Positions 36,328 to 43,595 of a stretch of 64,000 nt of DNA are shown piece by piece. This DNA is from Hymenobacter sp. YIM 151858-1 (GTDB taxonomy: Bacteria; Bacteroidota; Bacteroidia; Cytophagales; Hymenobacteraceae), in assembly GCF_025979705.1 (NCBI RefSeq), contig NZ_CP110136.1:1550001-1614000 (forward strand), given 5' to 3'. The translations under genes were made by a program, and so were the position numbers. The first letter of the stretch is position 1. Every line of letters starts with the position of its first letter. Below the pieces are notes generated by a model. It worked only from the letters and a program-made list of their open reading frames with translations. It ran no database searches and had not been told where the DNA came from.

Positions 36328-37734
36328 ATGAACAAACTACTGCTGGCGGGCTCCCTCCTGCTGCTGGCGGCTCCGGCCTGGGCGCAGCGCCCCCGCGTCT
36401 TCACCACGTACTACGATACCACCCACACCAAAAAGCGCGAGGTATACCGCGCCCTGGTTGGTGCCGATACCGTGTTGGAAGGCCCCTACAAACGCTTTTA
36501 CCGCACGGGCAAGCTGGAGGTGCAAACCAGCTACCGCGGCGGCAAGCTCGATAGCGCCTACGTCGAGTTTTTTGAGAGCGGGCAGCGCCGCCTGGAAGTA
36601 ACCTTCAGGGAAGGCCAACGGCAAGGGCCTTTCCGTACGTTTTACCCCACGGGCAAAGTAGCGCAGGAGGGCTCCTACGTCGACGATCAGCCCACGGGTA
36701 ACATCAAGATGTACCACCCTTCGGGCGAGCTGAAACTTGAAACCACACTCGACCGGGGCCAACCCTCCGGCGTGGTGCGCCAGGTATATGCCTCGGGCAA
36801 GCCCCAGGTTGAAATGACCTACAAAGACGGGCAGCCCAACGGCGTGGTGCGCACCTATTTTCCCAATGGCCAGCTGCAGAGCGAAGGCGCTTACCGCAAC
36901 GGCCTGCTGGCCGGCGGCTACAAAACGTGGTACAGCAACGGCCAACTCGAAACCGAGGTGACCATGGATAACACCGGCCGCGGCACCATGCGCACGTACT
37001 ACCCCACGGGCAAGCTACGCACCGAGGGCAACTACGTGCCTGCCACCGCCGCTACCCGCCAGGTAACCAACCAGCTCGGCGACGACCTTACCAAGCGTGC
37101 CCAGCAGCTGGCCCCCGGTACGGCCAACCTCGAAGGCGCCGTAAAAACCTACTACGAAGACGGCAAGCTGAAAAGCACGCAGAACTACAAAGCCGGTTTG
37201 CTGACGGGCCTGTCGCGCTACTTCTACCCCTCGGGCAAGCCCGAGCAGGAAGTGGTGTACTCCAACGCGGCCAAAGACCGCAAAGTGACCGTGTTCTTCG
37301 AGGAAGGCGGCGTGAAAGAAGAACAGGAGTACAAGAACACCCAGCGCAACGGCACGTGGCGCACCTTTTTCCCCAACAGCAAGCAGGTGCAGCGCAAGGA
37401 AACCTACCTCAACGGCCGTTTGGTGGGCGAGCAAACCACCTATTTCGCCTCGGGCCAGGTGCAGCGCAAGCTAAACTACGAGGGCGGCAAAGCCGTGGGC
37501 ACCGAACAGGAATACTACCAATCGGGCAAGCTACGCAGCGAAACTGCCTGGAAAGCGGGGCTGAAATCGGGCCCGTACCGGCAGCTGCGCGAAGACGGCA
37601 CCCTGGAGGTGCAGGGCCAGTTCCGCAACAACCGCGAAACGGGCGTATGGAGCTACTTTGGCCCCGATGGCAAAGCTGTATCGGAAAAGAAGACGTTCCG
37701 GAACGGGCAGGTAGTTGCCCCCGGCACCAAGTAA
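36328..37734 (+). CDS. Exported MORN_2 / YwqK-type repeat protein
   Basis: The 468-residue protein has a signal peptide (MNKLLLAGSLLLLAAPAWAQ) and more than fifteen MORN_2-type repeats of about 22-24 residues, pattern YxxGKLxxExxYxxGxxxGxxxxFYPTG (for example FYPTGKVAQEGSYVDDQPTG). Database labels often call this family a YwqK antitoxin, but no toxin lies next to it and an exported scaffold or envelope role seems more likely. It ends at a strong terminator. The ATG at 36328 begins the signal peptide. Confidence 0.85.
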   Translation: MNKLLLAGSLLLLAAPAWAQRPRVFTTYYDTTHTKKREVYRALVGADTVLEGPYKRFYRTGKLEVQTSYRGGKLDSAYVEFFESGQRRLEVTFREGQRQGPFRTFYPTGKVAQEGSYVDDQPTGNIKMYHPSGELKLETTLDRGQPSGVVRQVYASGKPQVEMTYKDGQPNGVVRTYFPNGQLQSEGAYRNGLLAGGYKTWYSNGQLETEVTMDNTGRGTMRTYYPTGKLRTEGNYVPATAATRQVTNQLGDDLTKRAQQLAPGTANLEGAVKTYYEDGKLKSTQNYKAGLLTGLSRYFYPSGKPEQEVVYSNAAKDRKVTVFFEEGGVKEEQEYKNTQRNGTWRTFFPNSKQVQRKETYLNGRLVGEQTTYFASGQVQRKLNYEGGKAVGTEQEYYQSGKLRSETAWKAGLKSGPYRQLREDGTLEVQGQFRNNRETGVWSYFGPDGKAVSEKKTFRNGQVVAPGTK

Positions 37735-37760
37735 ACCGCAGCCCGTTCGGTTACAAACAC

Positions 37761-37795
37761 AACCGCCAACCCGTACCGGGTTGGCGGTTTTTTTT
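37761..37795 (+). terminator. Intrinsic terminator of the MORN_2 gene
   Basis: AACCGCCAACCC and GGGTTGGCGGTT with a 5-nt loop are followed by TTTTTT. Confidence 0.9.
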
Positions 37796-38300
37796 GCCCT
37801 AGGTGGCCTCGGCGAAAGAGTGGGGTGCGCCCTGCACATTTATATATGATGTAGCATATAATTAGGGGGGGCTGCAGCGTTAATGAAAAAATCAGGGGCC
37901 GCTGTAACCATTGCCCTAGGTCGGAGTTTCCACCTTCGCATTCAGGCATCGAAAAAAATTTTACCGCCAGATGCATCCTACGAAATTGTTCGTAGTCTTT
38001 GGTTTGAATGGTGAGTGAAAAGGACGGCGGACCGCGGCCGTCGTTCTACCCGCTCTCGTTCGGCTTACCCATCAGCCAATTTGTTGCGGCTGTTGGTACT
38101 TACCGAACTCCGGCTGGCCTACAACTAGGCTGTACTGGTAATCCGCATGCTGCTGGCAGCAACTTAGTTGGCCCAGCACCTAGGAAAAAACTTTATTACC
38201 TAGGCAACGCCTCTCTCCGACTTTCCATCTACCCTTCTGAAAACGCCCCACAAGCATAGCAGAAGGCGAATTGAAGATTAACAATAAAAAAATATAGCAA

Positions 38301-38321
38301 GTACCTTGCGTTACAAAGTAC
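38301..38321 (+). promoter_or_regulatory. Inverted repeat operator-like motif, copy 1
   Basis: GTACCTTG, 5 nt, CAAAGTAC (one mismatch) lies just upstream of the -7 element at 38329, over the -33 region. A protein bound here would block or activate the promoter. The same motif is before the gene at 39298. Confidence 0.55.
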
Positions 38322-38328
38322 CTATTAT

Positions 38329-38336
38329 TACCTTTG
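38329..38336 (+). promoter_or_regulatory. -7 element of the 38.6-kb CarboxypepD-reg gene
   Basis: TACCTTTG matches TAnnTTTG exactly. Its leader of about 235 nt before the ATG at 38577 is long for this organism. Confidence 0.55.
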
Positions 38337-38576
38337 AAACGTTGAAAGAGTAAGCCGCATGCGGGGCACGGTAACCGACCGGACTGCCAGCCGCCCACCA
38401 ACGGGCTGCAACCCGCACACGGTATTTGGCGACTATCAACTACCGATACTTCCTTGAAGATCAACCGATAGTCTTGCGTCTGCCATCGTTGGTCGGACGG
38501 ACAGCACAGAGTGGAACCGCGGCCACTGGCTGCCCGACGGCACCCCCGTTCGTGTAACCTTTTTCTCTCTCAAGTC

Positions 38577-39020
38577 ATGTTACTTTCAATGTTCAACCGC
38601 GCCCTGATGGGTGCTGGCCTCCTCGCTGCATCCATTTCGCAACCCGCTGCCGCCAACTTCTCGGAAGCACCCAGCACCCACACCGGCGTGCAAATCACCG
38701 GCTCCTTCAGCGGTACGCTCATCGACCAGTACACTGGCCGCCCGCTAAACCAGGCCACCGTAGCCTTGATGCGCCAAGACAACGAACAGCTGATTGCCGG
38801 TGCCGTAACGGCTGACAACGGCGAATTTCGCCTTGACCGCGCCGCCTTTGGCCGCTACATGCTGCACGTAGAAGTTGCTGGTTACGAGCCTCTTCACGAA
38901 GAAGTAATCATTGCTGCCGGCCGCGATGTAGTGGACCTAGGCAGCTACGGCCTCATCCCGCTGAAGGCAGTAGCTGCCAACTCCACGCCGCCGAAAATGA
39001 CGCTGGTAGCTCAGGATTAA
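38577..39020 (+). CDS. Small exported CarboxypepD-regulatory-like protein
   Basis: The 147-residue protein has a signal peptide (NRALMGAGLLAASISQPAAA) and one CarboxypepD-reg-like (beta-sandwich) domain: GSFSGTLIDQYTGRPLNQATV, TADNGEFRLDRAAFGRYMLHV and VAGYEPLHEEVIIAA. Such domains usually head TonB-dependent receptors; here it stands alone, with no plug or barrel. It shares its operator-like repeat with the barrel gene next door, which suggests joint control. The ATG at 38577 fits the signal peptide; a second ATG at 38589 is possible. Confidence 0.75.
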   Translation: MLLSMFNRALMGAGLLAASISQPAAANFSEAPSTHTGVQITGSFSGTLIDQYTGRPLNQATVALMRQDNEQLIAGAVTADNGEFRLDRAAFGRYMLHVEVAGYEPLHEEVIIAAGRDVVDLGSYGLIPLKAVAANSTPPKMTLVAQD

Positions 39021-39212
39021 TCACCTGCTACCTGCCTCGTATGCGTCTCCTTCCCTCCTTTCGCGCTTCAATTACCTATTCGTGCTTAGGCACGCTATTT
39101 AGCCCAACCGGGGAGCAAGCATTGGAAAAACCGCCTTGCTCCCCGGCCGAAGGGCCACCTGGCTGCCCCCTTTGCTAACCTATTCGCGGATCCGATCCGC
39201 ATTTTTTTCCGC

Positions 39213-39239
39213 CATGTACCTTGCTTAACAAGGTACATG
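39213..39239 (+). promoter_or_regulatory. Inverted repeat operator-like motif, copy 2
   Basis: CATGTACCTTG, loop CTTAA, CAAGGTACATG forms a perfect 11-bp inverted repeat 59 nt before the ATG at 39298. It shares GTACCTTG-N5-CAA-GTAC with copy 1. No clear TAnnTTTG element is visible close to it. Confidence 0.6.
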
Positions 39240-39297
39240 CTAATACACAAACAGATAAGCGGCCGTCGCGCTGCCCCTCACCTCACCATTCAAGCTC

Positions 39298-41772
39298 ATG
39301 TTTGCACTATACTCATCCAAAGCCCTGTGGTGCGCTCTTCCGGTAGTGGTTTGCACGTCGATGGCCGCTCAGGCCCAACAAGCTCCTGGCTCGGTAGCCG
39401 GCACTTTGCTCGACAAGGCCAACAACCAGCCACTGCCCTTCGCCAACGTGGTACTGCTTCGTGCTCAAGACTCGACACTGGTAACCGGCACGGCTACCTC
39501 CGAAACCGGCCGCTTCAAGCTCGATAAAGTAGCGCCCGGCACCTACGCCCTGCGGGCCACGGTTTTGGGGTATCAGCCGCTGCGCCGCACGGTTACGGTG
39601 GGTACCAACGGCGGGGATGTGGAGCTGGGCACGGTGACGCTGCAGCCCACCACGCAACAGCTGAAGGGCGTGACGGTAACGGGTGAGCGCGCCGCTGTGC
39701 AGGATAACCTGGATAAAAAGGTCATCAACGTAGAGAAAGACCTGACGAGCGTAGGTGGCACGGCCGTAAACGTGCTGCAAAACGTGCCTTCGGTGGCCGT
39801 ATCACCCGATGGCACCGTGAGCATGCGCGGCAGCTCCAACATCACCATCCTTATCGACGGTAAGCCCACCGGCGCGGCTAACGGCGGCGTGGGCAACCGG
39901 CTGGAGCAAATCCCGGCCAGCAGCATCGAGAAGGTGGAGGTAGTAACCAACCCCTCGGCCCGCTACGATGCGGCTGGCGCGGGTGGCGTCATCAATATCA
40001 TTCTCAAAAAGCAGAAGAAAGACGGCTGGAACGGCCAGGCTACGGCCACCATCGGCACCCGCGACAAATACAACGGCAGCCTAAGCCTGAACCGCCGCGC
40101 TGGCAAGCTGAACCTGTTTGCCTCGGCCGATGTGCGCGATATGGACTTCCGCTCGACGATGTGGATGGACCAGTACACCACCGTGGAGGGCTACGCGCTG
40201 CGCACCGCGCAGCAGGGCGGCAACCTGCGCCAAAACAAAACCTACAACGGCCGCCTGGGCTTCGATCTGAACCTGCCCGCCAACCAAAGCCTGACCGTTG
40301 CCTTTGAGCCGAACCTGAACCGCAGCCGCAACACCGGCTGGCAAGTAGCCACCCTTACCGATGCCGCCGGCTCGCGCCGCATTGCCAGCACCCTAGGTGT
40401 GCGCGAAAACGTAGACAACCACGAAGCCTCCGCCGATTACCGCCGCACCTGGGAGCAGCACAAGGGCCGCGAGCTGACGGCTAACCTAGGCTACACCTAC
40501 CTGATGGCCAACGTGGTAGTGGGCCAGCGCAACACCGAAGGCCAAGTTACCGACGACCTGCGCGAGTGGAAGCAGGACATCGGTGTGAACCTGCACGGTG
40601 TGGCTGGGCAGGCCGACTATGCGCACCCCCTAGGTGAAAAAACCCGCCTCGACCTAGGCCTGAAGGGCCAGTGGCAAACCAACGACGGCACCTACGACTT
40701 CATGCGCCAGGACGCCGAAGGCGAAGAGGCCAAGCGCGTAGCCGACCGCTCGTACGCCTACACCTTTACCGAGTACACCCAAGCCGCCTACGCCACCTAC
40801 CAAACCGAAGTAGGCAAATGGAACGTGCAGGGCGGCCTGCGCGCCGAGTACACCAACACCAGCGGCGCCGTGAAAAACGGCCAAGGCCCCTTCAAGCTGG
40901 AGTACCTCAACCTGTTTCCGTCGGCAACGGTGGTGCGCACCTTGCCTACTGCCGACCAGCGCGTGCAGTTAAGCTACTCGCGCCGCCTGAACCGGCCCAA
41001 CTTTATGCAGCTGTTGGCTTTCCCGCTCTACCAGGATCAGCGCAGCTACCGCATCGGAGACCCCAGCCTGCGCCCCGAGTACATCAATGCCCTGGAGCTG
41101 GGCCACCAGATTACGCTGGGCCAGGCCAGCCTAAGCTCGACGCTGTTCTACCGCCAAACGAACAACGCCATTCAGCGCCTCACCAAAATTGATACGCTGG
41201 CTACGCGCCTCTACGGCAACGGTGCGGTTATTACGGGCCAGTACGCCGACAACTTTGGCCAGGCCTACAGCTACGGCGCCGAAATGTCCTGGAACCAGCC
41301 GCTGGCGAAGTGGTGGCGCGTAACGGCCAACGGCTCGTTGTTTCAGACGAACGTAACGGCCGCCACGGGCAACGAATCGAGCCGCCGCACGGTGTCGGGC
41401 ACGGCCCGCCTGATGAACTCCTTCAGCCCCACGCCCAAGCTCGATGTGCAGCTCACCGGCAACTACCGCGCGGCCGTACTCACGGCGCAAGGCCGGGTAG
41501 CGCCCGTAGGCTCGGTGGATATTGCCTTGCGCCAACGCCTCTTCAACGATAAAGCCGCGCTTACCCTGCGCGTGTCCGACATCTTCGACACGCAGCGCAA
41601 CCGCGTGGAGGCCTTTGCCCAAACGCCGACTACCGATTACCGCGCCACCATGTACAACAAGTGGGAGTCGCGCGTGGGCTACCTCGGCTTCTCGTGGTAC
41701 ATGGGCAAAAACAAGCCGCCCAAAAAGATTGAAAACCAGCCGCAAGGCGGCGGTGGCGGCTTCGGTGGCTAA
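39298..41772 (+). CDS. Outer-membrane beta-barrel receptor (CarboxypepD-reg / plug / barrel)
   Basis: The 824-residue protein has a signal peptide (LWCALPVVVCTSMAAQAQQ), a CarboxypepD-reg-like domain at about 30-115 (GSVAGTLLDKANNQPLPFA), a plug-like domain (GVTVTGERAAVQDNLDKKV, LQNVPSVAVSPDGTVSMRG, IPASSIEKVEVVTNPSARY) and a long barrel of the OMP_b-brl_3 type. It lacks an evident TonB box, as is usual for this family. It likely imports or secretes an oligomeric substrate; which one is unknown. It is a paralogue of the protein at 43596, with long shared blocks. Confidence 0.88.
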   Translation: MFALYSSKALWCALPVVVCTSMAAQAQQAPGSVAGTLLDKANNQPLPFANVVLLRAQDSTLVTGTATSETGRFKLDKVAPGTYALRATVLGYQPLRRTVTVGTNGGDVELGTVTLQPTTQQLKGVTVTGERAAVQDNLDKKVINVEKDLTSVGGTAVNVLQNVPSVAVSPDGTVSMRGSSNITILIDGKPTGAANGGVGNRLEQIPASSIEKVEVVTNPSARYDAAGAGGVINIILKKQKKDGWNGQATATIGTRDKYNGSLSLNRRAGKLNLFASADVRDMDFRSTMWMDQYTTVEGYALRTAQQGGNLRQNKTYNGRLGFDLNLPANQSLTVAFEPNLNRSRNTGWQVATLTDAAGSRRIASTLGVRENVDNHEASADYRRTWEQHKGRELTANLGYTYLMANVVVGQRNTEGQVTDDLREWKQDIGVNLHGVAGQADYAHPLGEKTRLDLGLKGQWQTNDGTYDFMRQDAEGEEAKRVADRSYAYTFTEYTQAAYATYQTEVGKWNVQGGLRAEYTNTSGAVKNGQGPFKLEYLNLFPSATVVRTLPTADQRVQLSYSRRLNRPNFMQLLAFPLYQDQRSYRIGDPSLRPEYINALELGHQITLGQASLSSTLFYRQTNNAIQRLTKIDTLATRLYGNGAVITGQYADNFGQAYSYGAEMSWNQPLAKWWRVTANGSLFQTNVTAATGNESSRRTVSGTARLMNSFSPTPKLDVQLTGNYRAAVLTAQGRVAPVGSVDIALRQRLFNDKAALTLRVSDIFDTQRNRVEAFAQTPTTDYRATMYNKWESRVGYLGFSWYMGKNKPPKKIENQPQGGGGGFGG

Positions 41773-41814
41773 GCAGCCCCACGCCCGCTTCTCTCCTGCT
41801 GAAACGACGTGCAA

Positions 41815-41847
41815 CGGGGCTGCTTCCGTAGGGAGGCAGCCCCGCTG
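41815..41847 (+). terminator. Probable terminator of the barrel gene
   Basis: CGGGGCTGC and GCAGCCCCG pair around a 12-nt loop, then CTGTTT. The U-tract is weak. Confidence 0.6.
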
Positions 41848-42000
41848 TTTACCGGCTTAGCGCAACGGCGCCTCACCCAATAATGTGGGCCCGCTGCCGA
41901 GCTGGCCCCTAGGTGAAAAATACCCAGAAAAAAGATACAGCAAAAACCGCTCTTGCGCGCTTAAAACGCACATTTTCAATTGCATCACATCATCGTGCGA

Positions 42001-42032
42001 TTGATACGCGCCTCCACGCCAGGCTACCTTTG
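42001..42032 (+). promoter_or_regulatory. Promoter of the 42.2-kb gene
   Basis: TTG at 42001 and TACCTTTG at 42025 with a 21-nt spacer form a near-consensus Bacteroidota promoter. Confidence 0.65.
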
Positions 42033-42212
42033 TAACGTTAGCTCAGAGCAACCTAGGCGCCCGGTAAGCAACTGAAAGCCACCGCGCCAACCGCCCCCGG
42101 CAGCCCTGCCAACCGCTCTCGCTTCGCATCCTTCGGGCACCGGCCACGAGCAGTACCGCGGCTGCTTCGGGCCACCGCCCCTCCAGCATCACAACTTCGA
42201 CCAACCACTACC

Positions 42213-42644
42213 ATGAAAACGACTGCAGCCTTCCGTTCCCTTCTTTCGGCCCTCGCCCTCATGCTGGCCCTCTACGCCACCGCCGCCGTTACTTCCCGAA
42301 CAGGTCAGATAACGGGCACCGTGCTCGATGCGGCCACCAAGGAAAGCATTCCGCGAGCCCACGTGGTGCTGCTCCGGGCCCGCGACAACGCCTACGTAGC
42401 TACGGCCACCACCGCCCCCGATGGCAGCTTCCGCTTCCGGAACTTGCCCTTCGGCCAGTACAAGCTCCGCACCACTATTTTGGGCTACGAGGAGCCGCAC
42501 ACCATGCTGAATGTAAATGCTTTGCAGCCACGCGTCAACCTGGGCAAAGTGCAGCTCGAGCCGCTTAGCCTGCCATCGGAGCAAAGCCCGCTAGCGTTGA
42601 TTCAGCCTACCCAACTGGGTACTACCGCCCTCATCATGCACTAA
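42213..42644 (+). CDS. Small exported CarboxypepD-regulatory-like protein
   Basis: The 143-residue protein begins with a signal peptide (LLSALALMLALYATAAV) and has a single CarboxypepD-reg-like domain (GQITGTVLDAATKESIPRA, TAPDGSFRFRNLPFGQYKL, TTILGYEEPHTMLNV), then a 30-residue tail. It resembles the N-terminal domains of both neighbouring barrel proteins, especially in HVVLLRARDNAYVAT versus VVLLRAQDSTLVT, so it could be a detached paralogue. The role is unknown; binding a periplasmic partner is possible. Confidence 0.75.
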   Translation: MKTTAAFRSLLSALALMLALYATAAVTSRTGQITGTVLDAATKESIPRAHVVLLRARDNAYVATATTAPDGSFRFRNLPFGQYKLRTTILGYEEPHTMLNVNALQPRVNLGKVQLEPLSLPSEQSPLALIQPTQLGTTALIMH

Positions 42645-42672
42645 GCCTCCCTCCTTTCTGAGCTATGGCCGG

Positions 42673-42705
42673 GCGGGGCCGCAGGTATTGAACCTGCGGC
42701 CCCGC
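42673..42705 (+). terminator. Hairpin after the 42.2-kb gene
   Basis: GCGGGGCCGCAGGT and ACCTGCGGCCCCGC form a perfect 14-bp stem with loop ATTGA; the U-tract is weak. Confidence 0.6.
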
Positions 42706-42781
42706 TTGCGTTTGGGTTACCAGCGGCTGAGGCCTGGCATAAACACTTGCCCTAGGTACTGCGGCACCTAACATTGTGCGT

Positions 42782-43471
42782 ATGCGTTGCTGTCCCCGTA
42801 TCCTTCGCCTGCTCATGTCTGCTTTCGTTGCCATTGTGGTGTTGCTGATGTCCGGGAGCTTGATTCCGCGCAACGCCGCGTTTCGGCAAACACCCGATGG
42901 CGTGCCCGTGTACGTGGTGTCGAATGGCTTTCATACCGATTTGGTGCTGCCCATTTACGAGCCGCGCACCAACACCAACTGGCTGCAGCGCACCGGCAAC
43001 GCCGCCCTGCAGGCGCGGTTTGCGGGCTACGAGTACGTGGCGTTTGGCTGGGGCAACGAGGCGTTTTACCTGGAATCGTACGGCGGGCGCATGCCCAAAT
43101 TGGGCACGGTACTCCGGGCGGTGCTGCCGGCGCGCACCCTTATGCACGTGGGCTTTTACCGCGCGGCACCTAGGGCGCGCGAGTGGGTGGTGCCCTTGCG
43201 TATTTCGGTTGATGAGTACCGGCAGCTCACCAGCTACATCGAGCAGTCGTTCCGGCCCGATTCCCTAGGTAACTGGGCACTGCGCAACCAGGCAGGCTAC
43301 TCGCCCGATGACTTTTTCTTCCGGGCCCGGGGCCGCTACCACGCCCTGCGCACCTGCAACGACTGGACCAACCAAGGCCTGCGCCGCGCCGGTATCCGCT
43401 CGGCACTCAAAGCACCGCTGGCCGCCTCCGTGCTGTACCAGGTGCGCCAGGCTGCCGAAAAAACTGAATAA
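42782..43471 (+). CDS. DUF2459 (TIGR02117) family protein
   Basis: The 229-residue protein has an N-terminal membrane segment (LLMSAFVAIVVLLMSGSLIP) and then a periplasmic domain with the DUF2459 pattern: VYVVSNGFHTDLVLPI, EYVAFGWGNEAFYLES, RTLMHVGFYRAAPRA, and TCNDWTNQGLRRAG near the end. These His, Trp and Cys blocks resemble a NlpC/P60-like active site, but the family has no established activity. A GTG at 42776 would add two residues; I chose the ATG at 42782. Confidence 0.82.
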   Translation: MRCCPRILRLLMSAFVAIVVLLMSGSLIPRNAAFRQTPDGVPVYVVSNGFHTDLVLPIYEPRTNTNWLQRTGNAALQARFAGYEYVAFGWGNEAFYLESYGGRMPKLGTVLRAVLPARTLMHVGFYRAAPRAREWVVPLRISVDEYRQLTSYIEQSFRPDSLGNWALRNQAGYSPDDFFFRARGRYHALRTCNDWTNQGLRRAGIRSALKAPLAASVLYQVRQAAEKTE

Positions 43472-43595
43472 CGCGTGCAACACCTCGGCCGGGGCCGGGT
43501 CTTTGCTCGGTTTTCCGCCGCAGCGCCTGAGCAGGACTTTGTAACCTCCGGCGCTGTGGTGAGTTGTTGAGCCGTGCGTTGTCAATTCTCTTTCA

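Larger units (their letters stand above)
37735..38576. other. 842-bp gene-free region
   Basis: It holds the terminator of the preceding gene (37761-37795), an AT-rich stretch near 37840-37880 with TATATG/CATATA, two CCTAGG sites, the inverted repeat at 38301-38321, a -7 element and a leader of about 235 nt with a GACTATC/GATAGTC inverted pair (near 38431-38470). Short open frames here are low quality, and I see no gene. Confidence 0.6.
41773..42212. other. 440-bp gene-free region
   Basis: It contains the terminator at 41815-41847, a promoter (TTG 42001, TACCTTTG 42025) and a leader of about 180 nt. No gene is seen. Confidence 0.6.

Noticed and set aside
36328-37734. Toxin-antitoxin system suggested by the YwqK-type label
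   Set aside because: No toxin gene adjoins, and the protein has a signal peptide and many MORN_2 repeats; an exported repeat protein fits better.
38008-38464. Two small open frames in the 37.7-38.6 kb region
   Set aside because: They overlap the operator-like repeat or leader, have no good start and no protein-like pattern.
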